Assembly: GCA_026874595.1 (NCBI GenBank)
Contig: CM049307.1
Location: 29,485,079-29,549,078, forward strand
Source of the DNA: Sipunculus nudus
Taxonomy: Eukaryota > Annelida > Sipuncula > Golfingiida > Sipunculidae
DNA length: 64,000 nt
Direction of reading: 5' to 3'
A program made the translations under genes and the position numbers. The notes under the pieces are model-generated. The model was not told where the DNA came from. It did not search any database and saw nothing but the letters and a program-made list of their open reading frames with translations. This document shows, piece after piece, positions 25,661-36,779 of this stretch; positions within the stretch are counted from its first letter, which is position 1, and each line of letters opens with the position of its first letter.

Positions 25661-26700
25661 AATGGCTGTTGTGATTTGAAAAAAATTCTTTTTGGTATAT
25701 TTTATACGAGTTGAAATACAGCTAAAGACAGAGCTCCTACAAGTTGAATATTCCTGTAATTCCCTGCTGTCTTGTACCACGCCCGCTGCTTTCAGTTTGT
25801 CGAGCCGATGAGTGGAGCTGTTTATTTGCAATATTTTATTTTTTTCAGCTTCGACCATTTAAAACATGACCGACTTCTTTTTGAGTCCTTGTGACCTTTA
25901 CATTCTACCTGTGCGTGTTACGTAAAAGTGGTAACACTAGTAATTACGTAAAGGAATTACATAGAGATCAACTGGCGAACTAAACACGGGCTCAGGTATA
26001 TATATATATATATATTTAATATATCTATATCAATCAGTTAGTTAGTTCCAAAAACCACTGGAAAACTGGATTATATTCAGTTTTGGGTGCAATGTCCGCA
26101 GAACACCGTGCATTTCTGATGTCTGAACCTATTCATATTACAGTTTGGTGTGATGAAAAATTATATGTATTTCTGTGAAATAATGCCATCTGTTTGGGAA
26201 TCCTGCTCTTTTATCCTCCATGAAACGAAAACAAGTCCAAAACAAGCGGTGAATATAAAAGAAATTCAACTACAGCAACGAATCAGCAAGATATAAAGCT
26301 GCATGCTGCTTGCACGAGCACATGGTACATGATAGTGACAGGTCCTTTTACTTGTTTACTAATATTTGCCAAGTACCAGCACTAATGTTATTAATGCATC
26401 CGAACATAAAAGACGTAGTAGCAAATCTAATCTTTAGTTAAAAATATTCTAAATAACCATATTTAAAATGAAAGCCGAAAAAAGCGGATTCAAAAAGTAC
26501 AAAAACATAACATACCTTGTTATATTATTATTGTTTATTTCATAAATATTTTAACAGTTTCACTGTATCGCACAAAGAACAACGGTCCAGTCTGAAGGCT
26601 ACTGAAGTCTACGGACGGATGTTAAATTGTACTGACCGTCAAAGTTTGAAATACAGTTAACGGTCATTAATTTAGTATTTATATTTACATAGTTCAAGAG

Positions 26701-26702
<2 letters not shown>

Positions 26703-26753
<51 letters not shown>

Positions 26754-26757
26754 ATGT
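26703..26757. repeat. (TA)n-(TG)n compound microsatellite
   Basis: About 19 TA units then a TG run. Confidence 0.95.
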
Positions 26758-27000
26758 GGTTTTGTTACTGTAAATTGTCATTTTGTTTTTTTATAAAATA
26801 TAAATGAAGGGACGTAATACACTGGGTTAAGTATGCGTGTCATTCACTGTCGCTGTGTACCCGGCCCTTTAATATATTATTGCATGTTAAATGTTAAGTT
26901 TAAACTTTAAGTAAATTTCATTTATGGAATCGAAAATCTGCGCTTGGCTATATCGGCCTTTACTGTCCTTTACTGTGTCATCGCATTCTCGATGTGTATA

Positions 27001-28437
27001 TGTCAAGGCCCAGATTGCGATCTGGACGGATCTTAGATCTGTCCAGCCCAAACTGCGATCGCAGTTCAGGCCGGCCCAAACTGCGATCGCAATGAAGACT
27101 GGCCAGATCTTAGATCCGTCCAGCCTAGATTGCGATCACAGTTTAGTCCGGCCCAGATTGCAATCCTGTCTTTCTTGCTTCAGGATTGCTATCTGGCTGG
27201 ACAGATCTTAAATCTGTCCAGCCGAGGTTGCGATCCTAAACTTGACCAGCCCATATTGCGATCCATGCTTTTACTATCACATTTTGGAGTGGAACATCGG
27301 ATGTTTTACCAACTCATTTAGTATTGCATGGTACCATTTCCCCATAATAAATACATATTCATAAAAAAGTGAAGTAATTTTAAATAAAAATTCATTTGAT
27401 CAAACTTATAAAACTGTGTTACATAAAACATTTTCAAAAGTAACTTCAATAGTACACTAATATGTCCAGCAATGTCAATCTACCACAGTACACAACAAAA
27501 GTCCATCTAAGTACCTGCAAAAAAAGTAAGCCAAGTCACTTAAAATTTTTAAATTAAAGTACATTTTACTGCACTCTCTGAATACATCACTTACAAAGTT
27601 AATCCATGCTTACTAAAACATTAATGTTTAAAATTTACTGACTATGAAAAAAAACAGGAAAACTAAATAACAATTTATATAGCATTATGTTAATTAAGCT
27701 GTTTGAACAAACAACAGTAAACATGGTATCAATCAGTCAGTTTATTCAGGCACATAGAAAGATCACAGAATTCCAGGCACCATGAATAGGTAACTAATAA
27801 ATCAGACCAAATCCAATAATGAGTCAAGCAGAACAGCTACTTGTAACAAATATATAATACATACTATTAAGGTTTATAAAAATATATTGAATTTTTTTAA
27901 AAGATACATGATGGCTAAAAGTATAATATTTAGATGATAGCCTCAAGGTTAAGTTCATAATAATTACTTGGGATTGATGACTTACATGGGCTTTGCATTT
28001 TAGAAACTGCCTAGTTGTTTCATTTTTTTTTTCACATTTTCAACAAGCAGCTTTTCTTGCATGTACCTATTTGTATTATAATTGTATTTATTATGGGGAA
28101 ATGGTACCATGCAATACCAAATGAGTTGGTAAAACATCCGATGTTCCACTCCAAAATGTGATAGTAAAAGCATGGATCGCAATATGGGCTGGTCAAGTTT
28201 AGGATCGCAATCTCGGCTGGACAGATTTAAGATCTGTCCAGCCAGATTGCGATCCTGAAGCAAGAAAGACAGGATCACAATCTGGGCCGGACTAAACTGT
28301 GATCGCAATCTGGGCTGGACGGATCTAAGATCTGGCTAGCTTGGATTGCGATCACAGTTTGGGCCGGCCTGAACTGCGATCGCAATTTGGGTTGGACAGA
28401 TCTAAGATCTGTCCAGATCGTGATCTGGGCCTTGACA
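27001..28437. mobile_element. Foldback-type non-autonomous DNA element with ~355-bp inverted arms
   Basis: The left arm (27001-27355) is repeated in reverse complement as the right arm (about 28083-28437), both starting TGTCAAGGCCCAGAT. The arms share several blocks: palindromic GATCTTAGATC/GATCTAAGATC modules flanked by GTCCAGCC, TGCGATCGCA blocks, a CTTTCTTGCTTCAGGAT segment, and a unique inner end with CGGATGTTTTACCAACTCAT. The ~730-bp centre is AT-rich, non-coding and not shared between arms. TA lies on each side of the tips, compatible with a TA target duplication, but the tip palindrome continues so the boundary is uncertain by a few bases. Mirror-image reading frames in the two arms are artefacts. 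No transposase is present. Confidence 0.9.
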
Positions 28438-28785
28438 TATGTCTATATATATACTCTTCTTCCTAGTATAAGGTCTAAATCTAGCTGAGGTCAAAGGGTA
28501 TAGTCGTTTATATGAGTATCACAACATCGCACAATTTCATAAACTCCATATGTGAAAATAATTCACCTTTGCACCTTTGGGATTACATAAAAGAATTTCA
28601 GGATATTTCTGTTGTGGCTTTACGTCTCCGAAAACGGCATAGTATCAAGTCAACACCATGGTATAACTTCAAGTTTAGCCAACACACATTTTCCAAATTT
28701 CTTGTGTCACGCAAGTATGTATTTTATATGCATTGGTTCAGAGTACTTAGTATTGTCACTTGACACTTTAAGATCTCGTCTGACC
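28438..28785. other. Unique AT-rich DNA right of the foldback element
   Basis: No exon or repeat recognised. Confidence 0.5.
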
Positions 28786-28820
<35 letters not shown>

Positions 28821-28886
28821 TAGTGTATATATATATATATATATAGTCCGGATGTAATTATGGTGGCTGTGATGCTATTTGCAATA

Positions 28887-28955
<69 letters not shown>

Positions 28956-28970
28956 TCCGGATGTATATTA
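28786..28970. repeat. Two (TA)n arrays each followed by TAGTCCGGATGTA
   Basis: TA runs at 28786-28844 (interrupted by CTAGTG) and 28890-28952 are each followed by TAGTCCGGATGTA. This suggests a small local duplication of the array plus its flank. Confidence 0.9.
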
Positions 28971-29027
28971 AACTAAATACTTCACTATTAGCTATACATT
29001 GTGGTACAACCCCATTAAATTATACAG

Positions 29028-29030
<3 letters not shown>

Positions 29031-29099
<69 letters not shown>
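29031..29099. repeat. (TA)n microsatellite
   Basis: About 34 TA units. Confidence 0.97.
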
Positions 29100-29105
<6 letters not shown>

Positions 29106-31030
29106 TATTATGTGCATGCAAAAGACCCAGCGCAAGGAAACGGGAAGCAGGAACTCCCTGCGCGTTACTCCGGCAGAGAAACAACCCCCTCATTATGTGC
29201 TTTTGGCCATGGGTATAACCGTGACAGATTGTCACACTTTCCCTGAGCGCTCGACGTATGTGACACAGCTATTGTGGCCGCTCTACTAAAAGCTAGAGAC
29301 ATCGGTAACAAAACCAGTGGAAGAACCAATAATGCTGGTGATAAAAATCAAGTACGAAGACAGCAGCAAAACTCTGTTGCGATAAAAGATGCATATCGCT
29401 TCTCTGTACAACCACGCTACGCCGTGGTTCTGGTGTGCATGACTAAGACAACATATACCTGGTCACAAAGACCATGGGTAATAATCTTTATATCACATAA
29501 AAAGTACGGTTTGATAACTTACATCGGAATGCTTATAGCTATCGTTTAAAGATGTATTGTAACATACGTAAACGACTGTACGGAGCATGCAGCTAGTAAC
29601 TTCTGTTATGTTTATATCCACTTTTGTCTGCATACTTTTCCATTTACAGCCATTTAAGTATAACTGGTGCATGGCACAAGGTTTCGAGAATATCCTCTCA
29701 GCGCCAATCCACTTCCATTTAGGCTTTTTTACCTCCACTTTGGCTTTTTACATCCATTTATGCTTTTAACTTCAAGTTAATTTTTTTCATGTCATTGAAG
29801 CATGAAGTTCCACTTTCATAAGATGTATGAAAGTTTACAGGAATATTAAATCATAATATCGAGGAAAAAAAATAATAATGAAACAATAACAGAGATAACC
29901 CCTCCCTGACAATGAAGTTTATGAACAGCCCAAACGGACAGGCACATTCTTGCATTTGGATCAAGCAGACAAAACTGGCAGTTTTCAGATAATTTGCTAA
30001 GACATGGGAAAGTCCACACGGAGTGACCCGATCTGAACTGCATGAGAAGCACAAACCACGCCCACTCCACCCACGAGCGCCATTTTCTAGTCCACGCCTG
30101 TTTACGGCGCACCCTTTAAGCTTTGTGATGTAACTTGAAATGAACAGCACGGAATCTGTTCGTCATGTTGTACATTTTTATACATAATCTGACATCCGAG
30201 ACAACAGTGTATACCCGACATTCCTCCACTGAACAAACCTCCTTTGTTAACCTAAGCCAGAAAAAAATATAACATTTCACCTGGCGACATTATTACACCG
30301 GGAAAAGTCAATAAAGACGGTATAATGTTTGTAACATCATTTAGCCCACCACGATAACAGACTAACACGTTCAGACTTGTCGTGGAGTCTTGCAATCTTA
30401 TATGCGACCTCATAATCATTGGAACATGTATATAGTTCATATTTGGCACATAATGTGAAAGACTTATCGCAGTTTCATTTTTTGTGCGATGCACAAATCT
30501 GTAGGTTGTCCTGTCTCCAAAAAAATGATGCCGAAAAAAACTACGAGATATTCAGTCAGAGAGAAAATCTAAATCACTCGGGCTCCGCGATATATCTATG
30601 CGTAGAGATTGATGTAAGAGAATGGATACTTTAATCGAAAGCTCCGTCACAGATAAAATTTCGATTCTCTGATAAGAATAAAATATATATATATAGTCTG
30701 AGCCCTAAAAAAACATACATGAAATTGGATAAGTTTTAAGATTACTCTTACTCCATGTCGCACGTTAAGCGCTGACAAGATTTTTTAGTCAATCAAGATT
30801 TTCCAAGGCTGGTATTAATGGTGTTATTGGCTCTAGCTACGGATGCGGATATAAATAACCCGTTATTATTATGTAATCGTTATGCTGCATCCATAGTGTT
30901 TTCGGATGCGATTTGCTGGTGTTTAGAATTACCGCCTCTTATGCCGTATCTGTACCCATGCATGCTCATGTCAGGTAGGCCTAAGACAAATGCGGGTAGC
31001 CGCACCCAGCTGCACCCACAGCAATGAGAG
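29100..31030. other. Intergenic DNA, no gene seen
   Basis: Mixed composition. A short threefold repeat of a ~24-bp unit with CCATTTAGGCTTTTT-like sequence lies at about 29708-29770. Overlapping frames at 29846-30150 have no recognisable motif. Confidence 0.45.
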
Positions 31031-31640
31031 ACTTGGAATGTACATTAGTTCAAAACCTCGACCATTACATTCCCTAGAACGAAGAAAGAACATGGCTTAA
31101 TCTTATATTTGGAGAGAACGGCGACGTCTGACCCCTGGACAGAATACGACTGATCATGGAGGGATATACAACTAGCACACCATGGCGGTGACGTCATCAC
31201 TGTGACGAAGGCGTTACGTGATTTGATCATTATAAAGAAGGGTAAACTAATTAAACTTGGGATGCTGTAGTGGAAACTGGTCATTAGGATGCGGATAATA
31301 GAATACGGAAATTAAAGATCGTGTAATGTTATGTATACGCGGAGTGAGGTGCCATCAAGGACACTGTGGTGTACTCGTGCAGAAGTAACATGTGATGAAC
31401 TGGACGCCATTGAGAAGGCAATATATGGGCTCGGAGGGTTGGAGTGAGTTGGACAAGCAGAGGAAATCAACTTAGAACTTTTGTTCCTCTCGGACCTGAA
31501 TATTTCAGAAAATATTTTAACACAATGTAAAGTGTATATGTGTACATGCATATATGGATCCCCTGAAAGTTGCACTCTTGATGCTAGGCAACTCTAATAG
31601 GTGAAAAACGTCACTATAAACTGGTCTCTCCGTGAGTGCA
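31031..31640. other. GC-balanced unique block
   Basis: It contains GGCGGTGACGTCATCACTGTGACG near 31183, with a perfect CRE core TGACGTCA. Candidate regulatory DNA; no exon supported. Confidence 0.3.
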
Positions 31641-31740
31641 TATCAAGCTGGTATGAAATGAAGTGTAATAAACAAACAAACGCGCATCAGATCAGACAAA
31701 AGTGAAGTAATGCATCGAAACTTGTGACCAGAATCAAAGG

Positions 31741-32130
31741 GAACACACTGAGGGCCGTGCCCCCGGGCGGGTAGATAGCCTTTCACGGGTCTTGTGTGTG
31801 CGTACAGAAGACAATCGGTGGAGAACGTGGTCCATGCACGCTGAGGATTCCATCACTTATACCGGGCCTGCCATCATTACATGGCACCGTCAAGACCCTG
31901 GGAATACGGGGTTTGCGTGTCGTCAGTCTGAATGGCCTTTGTATGTCTCCCCAATTAGTTCCATCCCGACTGGCGTGGGTTCATTACCGAGGGGTACAGG
32001 ACTTGACCTAAAACTTCCCCGTACCCCGCCTTACTTAGCATTCCACATGAATAGTCGGCCCAGGGAACCCCACCCACTGGGACCACATGAATGCATTTCC
32101 AGGAATTTATTAAGGATTATAATGTAGTCG
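31741..32130. other. GC-rich island
   Basis: Marked GC rise starting GGCCGTGCCCCCGGGCGGG. Two overlapping plus frames (71 and 111 codons in different phases) are open together, which points to composition and not coding. Candidate regulatory element. Confidence 0.35.
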
Positions 32131-32289
32131 AGCTGGCCTCTCCCGACAAGATGACGTATTTGGTCATATGAAAAGGCATTCGCTCTGGACTATACTTGTG
32201 GGAACTTGGGCGTGTCCTGGCATATTCATATGTGCTTGTGCGTGCGTGTGTGCGTGCACGTGTGTGTTGAAAGCTCGGGCACTTTGCGA

Positions 32290-32290
<1 letters not shown>

Positions 32291-32333
<43 letters not shown>
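32291..32333. repeat. (TA)n microsatellite
   Basis: About 21 TA units, preceded by a (GTGC/GTGT)-rich patch at 32230-32268. Confidence 0.95.
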
Positions 32334-32336
<3 letters not shown>

Positions 32337-33055
32337 TGAATTAACCAGACCCAACAAAAGAAACTAATTGAAATTTTCTCCCTGACCACCATCCGATGAG
32401 GAGATAATGTTGATTGTCCGGAAGATGAATCTTATTGCATCCTCGACCTACATATCAAATATCTCTAGAATATCATATACGAGCCCAAATAAGAAAGACA
32501 GAATCAAGAACTACACAAAGAGATACAATCGAGAAAAATCGATTCACTATTGTTGGAAACAAATATATGTGGTGCATGCATAATGAAATGTGTTAATGCC
32601 TACGAACTAGCCTCTAAATTACACTATAGTAGCGAGCAATATTTAGTTAGTTACTAAACTGTTTTTCAAAATGAATCAATTTAAACAAACTAGTATCCTA
32701 CTTTTTATATGCTATACATATACGAATAATAAACACGTAAAATATCATGCATTTCTTAAACATGAAATAAGATTAATAAAAAAATGCGGATCTTGAAAGG
32801 ATGTTTAATCTGTTAGAAGATCATGAATAAGTAAACATGCTGGCAGGGTCACCCAGAGGTCATGGGTAGGACAACTGTGCTGACTTTATAAATGCGTACA
32901 GTTTGTCTTTGGTATGATTGCCCCCACGTTTAAGTGATGAAACAGGATTTTCATGAAACTATGTGAATAATGACACCCTGGCCTAGAAAATCCAGCCTCT
33001 CGGAACCGATGTCCATTGCTCTATGTACCCTGATGTTGTTCAAGCTTAAGATATT
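32334..33055. other. AT-rich intergenic DNA
   Basis: No gene or repeat recognised. Confidence 0.5.
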
Positions 33056-33059
33056 ATTG

Positions 33060-33235
33060 GTTCCGCCAAGAGGGTATGCCCGTTCGTGTGTGTTTGTGTG
33101 CATTTGTCCACAACAAAGTTTACGCAATCTGAACGGGATCTTATGAAAACTGCTGGGAACGGGCAAATGACAAATCGACCAGATTTGGTGTGGATCCGGC
33201 ACGTGATCCTGATCCAGGAACGTCATGGAGGAATA
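33060..33235 (+). repeat. Probable dispersed interspersed repeat copy
   Basis: The order CCAAGAGGGTATGCCCGTTCGTGTGTGTTTGTGTG, CAACAAAGTTTACGCAATCTGAACGG, AAACTGCTGGGAACGGGC, then GATTTGGTGTGGATCCGGCACGTGATCCTGATCC resembles a widely dispersed non-coding repeat style of marine invertebrate genomes (a GTGTGT head and a GATCCGGATC-rich tail). Only one copy is in this window, so the assignment rests on recall. Confidence 0.4.
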
Positions 33236-33531
33236 TGCAGAAATGAAGAGTGAATGAACCTGGATCTATGGACAAAATTGGTGAAAGCTAACACAGTATC
33301 GGGAGTCTTACACATCAAATGGCGGAGGCTTGCATCCCTTAAAATGTATATTTCTGTTCTTCCTGATATTTTTTAGAGTTTCTGGTACAATGATATTTAT
33401 CACCATGGAGACCTCAAACCTCGAAATATCTCAATCCAGAATAAATATATAGCTAAATGCACTCCCCATTTACACCAACATCAGGGCAGAGAGAAAGGTT
33501 TCACTGTTATAATGATAAACTATTATTGTGA

Positions 33532-34253
33532 TTGTTATCGTATTTTACTGTAGGTGAACCCTACATGTATGTTTATTTATATACTAACAGCCTAACATTA
33601 TGCAAAGAAAAGAAAGTGAGTTTCAATTTAAAATACTCCATAATTATTTATATCTTACACAGAGCTTATATAAGTTTGGTTTTACTGAAGACCCATATCG
33701 TAGGTATGCTATACAGAGGTAGAAACGAATGAGCATTTCTTTTATAACTGTTCTAGTATATTGTTAAACGGTTTTGGCAAGATATAAGCATTTTTTATGA
33801 TTTACTTTATGGTTTACCAAATTATTAGTTTATTTACAGTAAAAAATATTATTTAAGGTATATCTGAAAAGAACATGAGGATGGAAAATAAAATTCTTAT
33901 GCAAGCAAAAGCTTTTATATATAGAACTAAAGATTCTGTTCAGATAAACCTTGAAATCTTAAAAATATACATGGATTACCAAAGGAAGATTGAATGTACA
34001 GAAAAGCCTGCAGAAAAAAAACCCCAAATAAATGGAAACTTTTGTGGTAGAATATATTAAAACAATGGAAACTTGATCCATGCCTTCAAACTAGATAATT
34101 TGTATGACACAATATATTTGAAATATAAATGAAAACAATGATATCGAGCTTGTGAAACTCAACATTACCAGTATTTCTAAAATTGTATATAGGATAAATT
34201 GTATATTGTATAAAAGATATAATAAGTTACTTTGGACAAACAGGTTAATATGA

Positions 34254-34298
<45 letters not shown>

Positions 34299-34440
34299 AT
34301 TCAGTACTCTTTTTGTATGTTGTTTTTGTTACTGTATGGTGTACTGTCTTGTAAGCATTATTACTGTCTGTATTTTTTTTTTCTTTTTATGAAAAAAAAT
34401 TCTATGTTTATGTAAACAGCTTGGATACATTGTAACTTTA
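33532..34440 (+). pseudogene. 3' relic of a Tx1/L1-clade LINE (ORF2 C-terminus and 3' tail)
   Basis: Around 33720-33790 the plus strand reads NEHFFYNCSS and, one frameshift later, FWQDISIFYDLLYGLP. This fits the Cys/His and Phe-Trp pattern near the end of L1/Tx1 ORF2. At 33875-34060 a frame with ILMQAKAFIYR fits the C-terminal alpha-helical tail seen in the same proteins (compare ILAKYYIHLQK in the 49-55 kb element). Frameshifts, stops and the missing endonuclease/RT show a 5'-truncated dead copy. The 3' region includes a (TA)n array at 34257-34295 and T/A-rich runs to about 34440. Confidence 0.6.
34257..34295. repeat. (TA)n microsatellite within the LINE relic's 3' region
   Basis: About 19 TA units. 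The other LINE (49.5 kb) also has a TA array in its 3' region. Confidence 0.95.
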
Positions 34441-35014
34441 ACCACATCGATCGATTAATCTGAGCTGAGTTTAATATTGCAGTGTTTGCTCCTCCTATGA
34501 TAAATTTACAGAACGTTTTCATCAGCTATAGAAAGCATTGACGTCGTTGTGATATATGTAAACAACTATTACATTTATAAATGTTACAGAAAGAAACGGT
34601 TGGGTTACAAGAGCTATAACAGATACGTGCAAAAGCAAGACCGATTTTATCTAAGTAGATCTAAGACACTGTCATGTGTCAATAGTAGTGACATCTGAAA
34701 TTCTATACTTATATAACATGTATAGATATCATCTATAGGAAAACCTGAATATTACATCTAATAACAATGAATAAATTTAGAAGTATAGTCTTTTAATCAA
34801 TTATCAGTGACTATTTTTCTTTTCAAGCTGTCTTCAAGTATACCATATTTTGTTATATATTTAAAGAGTAAAGATTTTAACAAATATTTCTTCTACTATC
34901 AAACTTACAAATAAAAATCTAACCATAATTATTTTTATAAGATTTCACACGCCAAGTTTGCATTCAACAAGAAAGAATTTGGTTCTTAGCATTCGTGGAA
35001 AAAAAGTAAACATT
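34441..35014. other. AT-rich intergenic DNA
   Basis: Nothing recognised. Confidence 0.5.
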
Positions 35015-35017
35015 TAA

Positions 35018-35358
35018 GGCCAAAATAAAAAAAAAAAAAGTATGGTTCTCAGGCACTTTTTTTCAGAAATCAGTGCGGGCGGGCGGTTTTTCAATTTTTA
35101 TTTTTTTGTATGTTTCGATAAAAATGTCAAATGATAAGGAAAAAACATGATAATAACAGATTTATTTTGCTCAACACGTAAAAGCACTACATAACAAAGG
35201 AAATTGTATGATTTTACCTTCTTGAAAGAAATGTTCGAGCGGCTGCAGCTCAAAATTGGTAAGTTTCTATTGAAAATAAAAATAAAAATGTTTGATGCGG
35301 GGGTTTAAAATTGATGCGGGCGGTGCCTGAGAACCATACATTTTATTTTTGTTTGGCC
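35018..35358. mobile_element. Harbinger-like MITE, 341 bp, TAA target duplication
   Basis: Inverted ends start GGCCAAA, then an A-rich spacer, then GTATGGTTCTCAGGCAC on both arms. Subterminal GCGGGCGG and TTTTTATTTTT blocks are also inverted. TAA flanks both ends (35015-35017 and 35359-35361), matching the 3-bp TWA duplication of the PIF/Harbinger superfamily. No coding capacity, so non-autonomous. Confidence 0.85.
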
Positions 35359-35429
35359 TAAGATGTCTATGGTACAACAGGAATCAGTAACGAGTTGTAT
35401 AGATAATGTACATGCTATAATGATTTTAA

Positions 35430-35439
35430 GGGGGGGGGG
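35430..35439. repeat. Poly-G run
   Basis: Ten G on the plus strand. A T-rich stretch with a duplicated TTTTACTTTTTCAATGT follows at 35510-35565. Confidence 0.85.
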
Positions 35440-35643
35440 ATGTCCATTGGTTAGAAAAAGTCTTTCCGCGTATTTATGGTTTCACAACCTATTGCACACC
35501 TGTGTTGGGTTTTTTTTTTTTTTTTACTTTTTCAATGTTAATTTTTTTTTTACTTTTTCAATGTAACAGAAAGAGGTCATTTGGACTGATATTTAATTAC
35601 AGCATGATCAAACTGGGTAAAACAGATTAAGTTCATATTTTAC

Positions 35644-35689
35644 TGCCAATGACTTTGACCTGACGGCACAGGTCAAAGGTCATTTGGCA
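35644..35689. promoter_or_regulatory. Palindromic nuclear-receptor-type element (DR1 inverted)
   Basis: TGCCAATGACTTTGACCTG at 35644-35662 faces CAGGTCAAAGGTCATTTGGC at 35669-35688 across a 6-bp spacer. The right arm holds AGGTCAAAGGTCA, a perfect DR1, the consensus bound by HNF4/RXR-type receptors. The left arm is a near copy in reverse with one base deleted. Either a receptor site or a fragment of an AGGTCA-bearing repeat like the one at the right end of the window. Confidence 0.45.
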
Positions 35690-35949
35690 GGAGTATGAAG
35701 CAACCTATATTTTCGCCGAGTATAGATTTTCAGTGTTCACACAATCAGCCTGTTCAATTTATATTTGCTTGTTGCATAACAGACTAAAGACATGAGTCAA
35801 ATAGGGATCCAAATTATATGTTGTGAATAAATATAATTATCTGACATACTCGCACCAGTGATGGAGATTATTGTTAATTATGATCAAAGCTAAGTCTGCT
35901 AATGCAGTTTTCTCATGATTAAATTTTCTGCCAAGATCTTCTTCCAAGT

Positions 35950-36352
35950 AAATGTGTAGGCAGAAGTGATGGGACTGCTCAATTTTCTATCACGAAACTT
36001 TCCTGCAGGTGTTTTGATGCTCAACCCCCGGATGAGCACGAAACCCAGCCCTATTTCCTGTCCCAGGGTGTACCTTAAAACAAGACAAACGCTGCAAAGC
36101 TTTGGGCCAATATGTCACAGAGTGTCCTGCAAATGTTTACCTATGGGCGTTTCAACGGTCAACGCACGGACGAAGCAGTGCCAAATAAAACCCAACAATC
36201 TGATTCTCGTGTTCGTGGGAAACATTCACTCAGTGTCGGCGGAGGCCATATCTGATGTCATCAATTATGTTCTAAAAACACCTAAAGTCTGTAGCTGGTG
36301 CACTGACAAAAATATCATAGAAACCTTTTCCTTGTTAAGTGATGTTAGCTAA
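35950..36352. other. GC-balanced island
   Basis: A 128-codon plus frame (35966-36352) is the longest Met-initiated frame outside repeats. Its translation shows no recognisable motif, and the composition matches other islands that are not coding. It could be an unrecognised exon or a regulatory element. Confidence 0.3.
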
Positions 36353-36448
36353 GTATACGTCTGCTCAATGTTTTATATTGAAACCATCACTAAATACGTG
36401 AACACCCACCAAATTATGATCAAAACGTAGTTATTATAACGCAGTGTG

Positions 36449-36470
36449 CGTCTGAATCATGAATCAGACG
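36449..36470. other. 22-bp near-perfect palindrome
   Basis: Half-site CGTCTGA, centre TCATGA, then TCAGACG, with single mismatched A positions. It could bind a dimeric factor or be chance. Confidence 0.3.
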
Positions 36471-36779
36471 TACTTTTCTGTTCCTGATACACGTGGTTAT
36501 TCCACATGCTACGTAAACACACGGTTATAAACACCCGGGTCACTGAAACTCTAAGTAAATCATAACAAGCTCCCCATTTTTTCACAAATCATCTGATATT
36601 CAACCTGAAATGAGGATACGGCACTTGATAATTCACCTTTACGGGGGTAAACACTTAAATTAAAATTTTGTATTTCATGACGTCTGCTACTGATCGTGAT
36701 TTTCGTGTGTGCATTTCTACCTTCAGTTGTCATTTAAAAACCAGAGTAATCCACATTATGAAATAAACCACAATGAATG

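Noticed and set aside
27130-28308. Two nearly identical ~60-100 codon frames on opposite strands
   Set aside because: They are the same segment of the inverted arms of the foldback element; no protein signature.
31792-32127. Overlapping 111- and 71-codon plus frames
   Set aside because: Two phases are open over the same bases, which reflects GC composition.
35966-36352. 128-codon plus frame as a gene
   Set aside because: No recognisable motif, no splice or promoter context, and composition equal to other non-coding islands. Left as an island.
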